A DNA stretch of 14,327 nucleotides from an uncultured Saprospiraceae bacterium (GTDB lineage: Bacteria; Bacteroidota; Bacteroidia; Chitinophagales; Saprospiraceae), in the NCBI GenBank assembly GCA_937921525.1, contig CAKZUM010000546.1, positions 1-14,327 on the forward strand. Reading direction: 5' to 3'. The notes beneath the pieces were generated by a model. That model saw only the letters and a program-made list of their open reading frames with translations, was not told the origin of the DNA and did not search any database. The stretch's first letter is position 1. Each line of letters starts with the position of its first letter. Positions 1 through 9,600 of this stretch are shown one piece after another. A program made the translations under genes and the position numbers.

Positions 1-63
1 ACCACATAGATACATAGGTCACATAGTGTGACGTATGCTATGTGACCTATGTACCTATGTGGT
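1..63. repeat. Near-perfect inverted repeat, REP-like intergenic palindrome
   Basis: Two 26-base arms (1-26 and 38-63) are reverse complements at 25 of 26 positions, the single mismatch being A10 against C54. They are separated by an 11-base spacer (27-37). Each arm contains CATAG/CTATG three times at 8-9 base steps (5-9, 13-17 and 22-26 on the left). I recall similar CATAG-rich hairpins as dispersed intergenic repeats in Bacteroidota, so this may be a REP-like element. No run of T follows, which argues against an intrinsic terminator. The element touches the window edge, so its left limit is unknown. Confidence 0.75.
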
Positions 64-79
64 AAAATACAACCCTAGC

Positions 80-113
80 TTTGTTTTATCAAGCTGATTC
101 ATTCTTAAATTTG
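80..113 (+). promoter_or_regulatory. Possible Bacteroidota-type promoter (TTTG / TAnnTTTG)
   Basis: TTTG at 80-83 is followed after 22 bases by TAAATTTG at 106-113, an exact match to the TAnnTTTG -7 element, and the spacing falls within the range used by the Bacteroidota primary sigma factor. If used for the gene starting at 549 it would give an untranslated leader of about 430 bases, which is long. Chance matches are easy in AT-rich DNA, so this is only a candidate. A weaker 7-of-8 match, TACATTTT, lies at 493-500 nearer the gene but has no clear -33 partner. Confidence 0.25.
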
Positions 114-509
114 TGGTAAAACTAATATCAACTGTCTGGATAAACTTGTCGAAATACTCAAAGGTTTAGTAAACGCAGATACATCATTTATTTACTTCTT
201 TTAAGCCTACCATTTTCATTAACATATATAGAAAAAATTAAATGTCAAACTTTATACAAACGAGTGTTTTGGAGTGATTTTTGAAACTCTACTTAGTTAT
301 TGGCATTGGAAAATAAACTATTATAAATTACTAATAAACAGATATTTATAATGTTTTATATTAAATATTTAAACATAAAAAAATATAATATTTAATAACC
401 AATCCTCTTTGAATTTAATATGATAAAGTACCCATTAGCGTAAGACTTCTTAGGAGGTCAAAGTTTTTCTAATAAAATAGAAATTAAAAAGGTACATTTT
501 CTTTGGAGC

Positions 510-523
510 ACTTTTTAAAAAGT
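510..523. repeat. Perfect 14-bp palindrome before the start codon
   Basis: ACTTTTTAAAAAGT reads the same on both strands and ends 25 bases before the ATG at 549. It could be an operator or a small RNA hairpin near the ribosome-binding region, but an A/T-run palindrome of this kind can also occur by chance in this AT-rich leader. No purine-rich Shine-Dalgarno sequence is evident just before the ATG, as is common in Bacteroidota. Confidence 0.35.
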
Positions 524-548
524 TGACCCAACAGAACACTATTAAGCA

Positions 549-623
549 ATGAGCTCTTTTTTCAGAATCTTTGGATTCTGTCTGAGTCTATTATTATTTA
601 CATTTAATACATCCCTCAGTCAG
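549..623 (+). other. Signal peptide of the giant protein
   Basis: The first 25 residues have a short N-region with Arg6, a hydrophobic core (GFCLSLLLFTF) and a polar end, SLSQ, a frequent signal-peptide end in Bacteroidota. Cleavage is predicted after Gln25. This sends the protein to the Sec pathway before type IX translocation. The exact cleavage site is inferred by eye. Confidence 0.8.
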
Positions 624-3600
624 AATAACTTGACAGTGAAATTGACGGAATCATCCGTCTTACTAGATCAATTAGTGGTATGTGGAGAAAGTGATTACCA
701 GAAGGTAATTATAGGTCTTGATGGAGAGGCGACTGGCATAAGAAAAAATATAACAGCTACACTTGAATTATTTGATGGTATCTCTTTAGAAAGATTGAGT
801 ACCAATACTAGTACTTCTGGTGTTGTTCTTATAGATTCTACTATGCGATCTCGACCGATCTTTTCCATTCCAGACATGGATGCTACTGATTTATCGGAAG
901 TCATGATTGGGTTTACAGTACAAGCAGACTGTGGAGTTGTCGCTGCTATTGAAAATAATAATGAATTATTAGTTTTTGATACTTGGATATTGAATTATGA
1001 GATAGATGGTGTTCCTTTTTCGGAATCCTATGATGGGGTAGAATATAAAAACACTATTTCCACACCTAATCTTGCTTTGGAGATAGAGACCTTACCAACA
1101 GTTGACATGGGAATCCCTTTCCAACGAACCGTCAGAATTGTCAACAGCGGATTAAATAGTTATTTAGATAGATTTCAATATGAGGTTACTTTAGAACCTG
1201 GGTTGGTCTATGAATCTGCTAAAATTGGAGGTACAACCTTACCTTTTACCAAATCAACCAATCCTCAAGGAGATACTATTATAAGTGCTACTATTAGCAA
1301 TCGTTTTTTTACTAACAACACGGTAGAATCTGGTTTGGTAGGTGATGGAAACGGTAGATTTAATGTAGATGAAGTTGTTATAATCACGGAAACTGTATTT
1401 GTAGCGAATTGTGGAGGAGACGACAACTTCAATTTAAGCACTAACCAAACTATTAGTTGGGGATGTGGTGAAGAAAATTGCCAGCAGGCCACTGCAGCTA
1501 GTATGATTACTTTCGGCATAGGAGAAGAGCAAATTGAATTTGAGGTAGGGAATGATGCTATTACTCCTGGATTTTGTTCAGAAGGGACAGCCTCCTTAAT
1601 TATTTCTAATAATGGATTTGAATTTGATGACGGCTTTGGAACTATTAAAGATATTACTACAGGTATTGGCTTTGCTAGTGGCAACAAATTTTTACTAGGA
1701 GAGAACGGATATGAGGTAACGGCTATACAGATTGGTGAGGTGGTTGTTTTCTTTGCAGACACTTTGACTAGCCTTAATGAAAATGATATATTCACGGTAG
1801 ATCCTGATGGGCCAGGTGGGTTAGAAGATGCGGACGGAGATGGATTTTTTGATGATCTTCGAGTAGGAGAATCTTTTACTATTACGGCTACCTATCAACT
1901 GGATTGTTCTTATAGTGAAACATTTAATGCAGCGGATGAATGTGATAATGATTTTACTGGAAATTTTGATGGTAAGATTATTTATACCAATCCTTGTGGA
2001 ACAACTAGTGAACAAAATATCAATAATTTTCTTAGAAGCTTTAATAGTGGAAGTACCAAAGAAGTGTGCGCTGATCCTGATGCCTTTAATGATGAGGATC
2101 AATTTACTATAGTTTATACGGGAGAGAGGCGGCAGGGTAATTTTAGCTCTTGTTCCAATTCTGATGAGGTTCGAGTATCTATTACTCTACCAGAAGGTAT
2201 TACCATAGACACTTCTTCTTTTCTAGAACAAGATAGTGTTATTAGGATTTCTGTACTGGAGCAAACAGGTAACGATTGGATGCTCACCTTTGATGCAGAA
2301 TTAATTAGTTTAAATACGGATTATAACCTTAATCTAGTTTTCAATACGAATTGTACAGAAGCTGGATTTACTTCTTTTCCGACAAGCATTGAATATTATT
2401 GTCCAGAATGTGATTGTACACAATTATGGTATTGTGGTGTTCTAGAAGGTACTTTTCTGCATAACAATGGAACGCCTTGTCGAGAGGTGGTTTGCGAGAC
2501 AGGAATTTCGGTGACTAGCTTTGAGGCGAATAGATCTACATTTGGATATGTTGATGAAGCATTTACGATACCATTTAATCCTGTAGATGCAAATACAAAA
2601 GTAGCATTGGGCTGTGATTCTGTTGTGATGGATATTACCACTGTTGTAGGAGACGCTACACTAATAGATAGTTTAGGTTTAGTGATTTCTTATGGTAATG
2701 CCAATGAGCAAATATCTAGAGTGCCTACCTTCTTATTTGGAAGAGGAACCGTTACGGTGATCGACGCTGAGGGAAGTAGTATAGACTGCGAGCTTAATGA
2801 AAATAAAATTAGATTAGATACCAGTACTAGTCTGCTTCGTTTATATTTAGATTTTCAGGATTGTTTAGATGGACGTCCTTTAGCAACAGGTTCCCAAATT
2901 AATTTTAAAGGCTATTTTTCTATCAATCCAGATGCACCAATTCCTAATAACACGTTTAAGAAAGTTCCGGGATTTAGAGCGAATGCTTATGCAATTGTAG
3001 ATGGACAGGTATATGAAAACTGCGAATCGTATGGGCAGTTATTCCGATTAGCCAAATTAGAGACGACCTTATCTGGCCCCAATAATGATAGTTATCCAGA
3101 AGGTTGTGCTGGTACTTCCATGGTGTATAGTTTAGATAAAAGTCTCAACAAAAATGCCCTTCAAGAATTTTTTGGTGATGAATTAAGATCAGCCACTAAA
3201 ATAAATAAGGTAGAGATTACCTATGATCCATCCTTACTAACTGCTTTTTCAGATTGGAATGCAGAATTTAAAAACCAAGATAGCGAATGGACGGCATTGC
3301 CTGATTTTGATCAGTTTGAAGTAGGCACTTATGAAACTGTTTTTGATGAAAATACAGCCATTAGTAGTATGGCTGGCTCTAACCAATTATTTCAATTAAG
3401 GATCAATGCAGTACCAGAGTGCGGTTCTGCTTTTAGCGGGGCTAATGGATCTGCCTCTTATGCGATTACTGCTGCATTAGAATATACAGATAGGTACTAT
3501 GCTAATTATACAGATGGCGATAACTGTTCTAGTCTAGAACGTGCAGTGGAGGAAAGAAATATAATTTATGAAAATCCACCTTCTTTTTCCTTAGAAGGCA

Positions 3601-6600
3601 TAGATCAAGAAGTGAGTACGGGATCAAATGAAGTGCAATGGATTATAGAACATTGCAACACTTCTTTTAATGCAGATGCAGGAGCTACTTGGGTAGCATT
3701 TGAAATGCCTTCTGATAGTATCGAAATTACCACCATTGAGGTGTTGTCTCAATCTGGGGCGGTAGATACTTTAGTTGTTAATACTTATGATACCACAGCT
3801 AATAAGGTTTTTGCTTTTACACCTGGTTTAAGTAGAAACATTAGAGGTAATTCACAAGATGATGTTTGTAATCTCCTCAGGGTAACAGCTTCTTTAAAAT
3901 TTTGTGGGACGGAATCCATAACAGCGAGTGCAGGTTGGAATTGTTTAGAATATGATGCGGATTGGACTCCTGATTTGTATGCACCATGTAGTGAAAAATC
4001 TATCGACTTATCTGTTACTACCTTGATGCCATTTTTATCTTCAGATTTTTTGGCAGAGAGTTCTTTGATTAGTAGATTTTTATGTGATACTAGTACGATT
4101 GATATTGTAATTAGAAACGAAGCTAATGGTATCATATATGATGTCAATTCTCAAATCACTTTACCTATAGGCACTAAATTAGTGCCGGGAAGTGTTTCTT
4201 TTGCTTATCCTTCTACTGCCGAATTTATATCTGTTTCTACAGACCCTGTTTTTGTAGAGCGGGATTCTACCTTAGGCAATATTTATGAATATACTGATTT
4301 TTCTCCCTTACATACCTTCTTAGATGAAAATGGCTTACTAGGTTTCAATGTCAATGCTCCAGATTCGAGTGAGTTTAGATTTAGGTATCAATTAGTAACG
4401 GATTGTAATTTTAATAATAATGAAATTAATAGATACCGCTTTCAAGGGATAGCTGCCTGTGGTTTGCCTTCTAATATAGCATTGGCAGAGACGCCACCAT
4501 TTATATTTGACCTCAATACAGAGGCTGCTCGCCAATTTAGAGTGGACTTATTAGATCAAGATACGATTCAAGATGGTCAAACTAATACCCTATTTTTAGA
4601 GGTGACAAATATTGGCCAGACCCCCTCTATAATAGATAGTATTACAATTGGTTTACCTAATGCCTTATCTTATATTCCAAATACTACACTTGCATTGGCT
4701 TTAGTTGATTGGGACTTAGAGGAACCAAGATTAATACCTTCAGAAAATGGACAAATATTAAGATTTCCACTTCCTCGTGATATGGAAAATGAGGATGCTG
4801 TGTCCTTAAGTTTTCAGATTGATGCTACTGGTGTGGACTGCTCAGAGTTATTACAAATCAATGTATCTACTATCAGCAAAGTCGATTTTTTCTGTGCAGT
4901 AACAGAGGAAAATTGCTTGTTGGATTTTCTGCCTTCAGAAGAGCAATTATTCACTTTGCCATGCAAAATTCCAGAGGTAATAGATCCATGTGAAAGCTTT
5001 ATACAAAGCCCTTCTGATACCTTATTGGCACCTAGCTGTGAAGATATGGTTAGTTATTGTATTCCCAACTTATCTCAATCAGATCGAAGTACGGTAAGTA
5101 TTTCTGATAACGGCGTAGCAGTTGATATAAATACTTTATCAACTTGTAATATTAGACAAATTTGTATTTACTCTTATGGGAATATTCTTGGTGTAACAGG
5201 ATCAATAGAGGTGATATCATGGGAAGTCGATGGCACTATTTATTCTGGTACAGTAGCATCTATTAATACTTTAGTGGATTCTATGAACGTATGGGATCCT
5301 ACAGGAAATTGGTCGCTTAATGAAATGTCATTAGTGATAGAAGGAGGTCATGAAGGAGGTGTTTACGGACAGATGGATGTGTCCATTGTAGATGCAGGAA
5401 CAAGATCTGTTTTAGGATATGACACCAGATTTGTTCCTATGGGAAGTGGGATTGATTTAGCAATAGGTCAGCATGATTTGGTAATTGATTATGGTATCTG
5501 TCAAGATAGTTTTACCATTGAGATCATCGGACAGGAATGCAATTCTTGTATTCCAGCTACTATCGAAAATGTAATAATTGAGAAGGCTGTTTGTAATCAA
5601 GAAACAGGTAGTATTCAGGTTAATATAATCAATGATATTGATGAGTATAATTTTGAATGGTTGCCTGATAATGGTAGGGTAGGAAGTACAGAAAATATTA
5701 GAACAAATTTAATAGCTGGAGGCTATAAAATTACGATTCGGAATAAATTAGATGAAAACTGTTTTATAGAAAAATTTGTAATAGTTGAAAATGGAAACTT
5801 ACCAGATGCTACGTGTAGTATTGGCCCAGCTACCTGTGTAGGTGCTACAGGTACTGCGGTGTTAAGCCCTATTGATTTTACCTACTTATGGAGTGATGGG
5901 GGGAATGGAGCTACCCGTACCGATTTATTGGCAGGTATTTATTATGTTACTTTTACAGATCCAGCCACTCCTGATTGTCCTAATATTAAACTCATAGAAA
6001 TACCAGAAATAAATGATTTAACAGCTACCCTTAATGTAGAGAACTATCCTAGTTGTGGAGCATCTAACGGATTAGTTACTGTAAATGTAACTGGAGGTAG
6101 TGGTGATTATTCCTATAGCTTTCCAAGTGGCACCAATGAACAGGGCGGTTTATCACCGGGTAACTACGAACTTAATATAAGAGACGAACAGTCTGGTTGT
6201 GAATTACTATTTTCTTTTTTACTAGAAAGTAGAGAAACGGTGGAAACACTTACGATTATTAATACCAAAAATATTACCTGTGTAGAAGCGGTAGATGGTG
6301 CTGTTGATTTTGAGATTACTTATAGTAATGAATTTCTTTTTCCAGCAGATACCATTATTACAGATGGTATTAATCAGTATATCAATGGCGCACTTGGAGC
6401 GGGAGATTATTTTGTCTATATCCAAGATGTAACAGGATGTATTACTAGTTCTGCACCATTTACTATTGATGCACCTGCGTCTTTAGATTTAGTCATTTTT
6501 AAATCTATTGATTGTAATAACCCTCTTTTTATTGAGGTAGAACCAGTAGATACTACTTTAGTTTTGCGATATGATTGGGCAGATGTAGCAGGGGATGATA

Positions 6601-9600
6601 ATGAACCGATCAGAACTGATTTGGCTTCTGGTGTATATGAGTTGACGGTATTTGATGCTCAAAATTGTAGCACTTCTGTATCCATTGAATTGCCTGAGTG
6701 TTGTGAGCCACCAGTTGTACAAAATACAAATATTACGACTCCAGATTGTGGTGCTAATAATGGACAGGTAGACATTTTGATTGATGGGAATATCTCCGAT
6801 TATACTTTTAACTATGCGCCTAATTTAGGGGAAGAAGGTACTACGTCTAATAGTAGAATTAATCTACCTACAGGTAATTATTTAGTTACAATCAGTCTTA
6901 TAGAAGATAGCAGTTGTTTTGATACTTTGACCGTTACGGTTCCAGAAGAAACAGTCGTCTCGTATATAACGGATAGTAATATAAGGACAGCGAGTTGTGG
7001 CTTGGCAAATGGAACGGTAGAATTATTAGTAGAAGGAGATAATACACTTTACACTTATCGCTATGAACCGAATGAAGGAACAGTAGGTGCGACCCCTAAT
7101 CTACGGGCAGGCTTACCAGCTGGTACGTACACTGTTACAGTAGCATTAGTGTCCAATCCAACTTGTGAAGATACCCAAACAATAGTTGTTCCAGAGGAAC
7201 TTGAGACTACTTATATAACGGACAGTAATATCACGCCCGCAAGTTGTGGTTTAGAAAACGGAATGGTGGTTTTACAAGTGACAGGTGATCCGACACTTTA
7301 CACATATAGCTATGCACCAGAAGTAGGAACGGTAGGGGATGCTCCTAATATACAGACCAATGTACCAGCAGGTACCTATACCCTCAGGGTAGCACTGGCA
7401 GCTAATCTAATATGTGGAGAAACCCAAACAATCATTGTCCCAGAGCAAGGAGATATAACTATTGTCAATGGTAATAATATTACGCCAGCCACTTGTGGAA
7501 TTGATAATGGAATGATCGAAATTTTAGTGGATGGAGCAATTGAGGATTACTCTTTTACTTATTCACCAAATGTAGGAGTACCTGGAGCAACACCGAATAT
7601 TCAAACAGATTTACCAATAGGAAATTATACGGTAACCATTGTACACAATGGAAATGGTTGTAATGAAGTGATTGATCTAGTAGTTCCAGAAGATTCAGCA
7701 CCACTAGTATTAGATACAATTATAAGACCTAGTGATTGTAATAGTTCTAATGGAAGCGTAGAAATAATAGTGGATGGAGACTTGACAAATTATAGCTTTA
7801 CCTATGACCCTAATCTTGGGACTATAGGCCCAAGCACCAACATTATGGAATCTTTACCTGCGGGGGATTATAGTGTGACTGTACGATTGAATGGAGTAGG
7901 GGCCTGTAGTCAAATAGTCAACTTTACCATTACAGAACCTAATGTTGATATAGTTAATAATACTATTGTGAATCCTGCGGACTGCGGTTCTACGAATGGG
8001 GCTATTACCTTTCAAGTAAATGGCGCAATCAGGGATTACACTTATGTATGGCCTTCAGATGCTGGTACAGTAGGGGCAACCCCTAATAGCAGAACTGGCC
8101 TTAGCATCGGTACTTATAGTGTGACTGTTACGCCAATTGCAAATCCTACTTGTAGCCAAATAATTGAAGTGGGCGTCCCATTTGGCAATACAAATACTAG
8201 TCCTATTGTAGATAATATAGTCACTAATCCGACTTGTGGACTCTCTAATGGAATGGTTAATTTAACGCTCGTTTCTGACCCTTCAAATTATCGTTTTGAT
8301 TGGCAGCCTAATGTCGGGATATTTGGGAATACGCAAAACATTAGAACGGAATTACCTAGCGGAGATTATCAAATAATTATTACAGATATTAGAGATACGG
8401 TTTGTGTTACTCAAATTAATGTCAACCTAGAAAATGAAGAACTAGCGGCTAATGTCATTACTAATCCTTCTTCCTGTAGTGGAAGTAATGACGGTTCCAT
8501 TCGATTAAGTCCAACGACCTATACTTATACTTGGGAAGATGGGTTTGTGGGGAATGCACGTTTCAATATTTTAGCTGGAGACTATCTTGTGACGATCACA
8601 GACCCTACCACAGATAACTGTAATAGCCCATTTTCAATTACTTTATTGACAGATAATGTATTTCAGGCAACAGCGATGATTGATAGTCAACCAAGTTGTG
8701 ATCTAAATGATGGTTCCGTTACTATCTCATTAGAAGGAGGAAGTGGAGACTATAGCTATAGCTGGGAGAGTTCTAACAATAGCAATACGAATCTATCACC
8801 TGGTATTTATGAAGTGACTATATCTGATAATAATTCTGGTTGTGAAGCAGTAGTTGACTTTGCTTTAGCAGATCCACAGTTAGCTGGGCAATGTGATACA
8901 GACTGTGATCTTTCAGTTGGAATAGATACGATTGCAGTCCAAACCACCATTTGTTCAGAATTAAATGAGATCTGTTTTGACTATCCAATTGATCCAGATA
9001 ATTTGTTACAATTGAGTATAGATGGTTTTGCAGTACCAATAGATACCAATGCTATTTGTCAAACTGATATGGGAACAACAGGATTTTCTACACTAATAGA
9101 TATAGGTCAATACGAAGCGGTACTAACAGACCCCAATACAGGATGTACCGATTCTATTTTAATAATGGTTAACTGTGTCATTACAGATACAACAGACATT
9201 ACTTTTGTTCCAGGACAATTGGATACTATTTGTTTCTCTACAGAAGAATTAACAGGAGGAGTAGCCAGCATAACAGTCGGTTGTTTACAAAATGATATAG
9301 CATCCGTGGAGGTAGTGAATGATACTTGTGTGGTGGTAGATGGGTTAGAACCGGGAATTGATACAGCTTGTGTTATAATCTGTGATTCTTTTGGAATATG
9401 TGATACTACGTATCTTGGAATTTTTATTGAAACCCTAGAATATGTTGATTCATTAGTAGTCAGAGGAGTAGGGGAGACTTGTATAGATGCCAGTTCATTA
9501 GGTTCTTTGGGGGAGATTACTGATATTGAGATTCAGCAGATGCTACCAGATTCTATTAAACCTTTTGTCTCTTATGAAGTAGATACGGTAAACAACTGTG

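Larger units (their letters stand above)
64..548. other. Non-coding AT-rich leader upstream of the giant surface-protein gene
   Basis: No credible gene is visible on either strand. The region is very AT-rich, especially 300-420. It holds an 11-bp AT-only inverted repeat (359-369 with 387-397), one match to the Bacteroidota sigma-factor consensus (80-113), and a perfect 14-bp palindrome (510-523) shortly before the start codon. The transcription start of the downstream gene must lie here or further upstream, but the sequence alone does not fix it. No riboswitch or RNA gene was recognised. Confidence 0.6.

Noticed and set aside
1..63. Hairpin as an intrinsic terminator of an upstream gene
   Set aside because: No T-run follows on the + strand and the internal 5-mer periodicity fits a repeat element better; the other side lies outside the window.
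359..397. 11-bp inverted repeat of A and T only in the leader
   Set aside because: In such AT-rich DNA an A/T-only match of this length has little weight without comparison to relatives.
1265..1795. Antisense open frame of 176 codons inside the giant gene
   Set aside because: It lies opposite strongly patterned coding sequence, has a low-complexity composition and no recognisable domain; it is a shadow of the real frame.
3785..4147. Antisense open frame of 120 codons inside the giant gene
   Set aside because: No domain, signal or neighbour logic supports it; the sense strand is coding throughout.
5559..8879. Periodic repeats that might suggest a CRISPR or satellite array
   Set aside because: The period is 210-250 bases, copies are diverged and all are in one reading frame; this is a protein repeat array.
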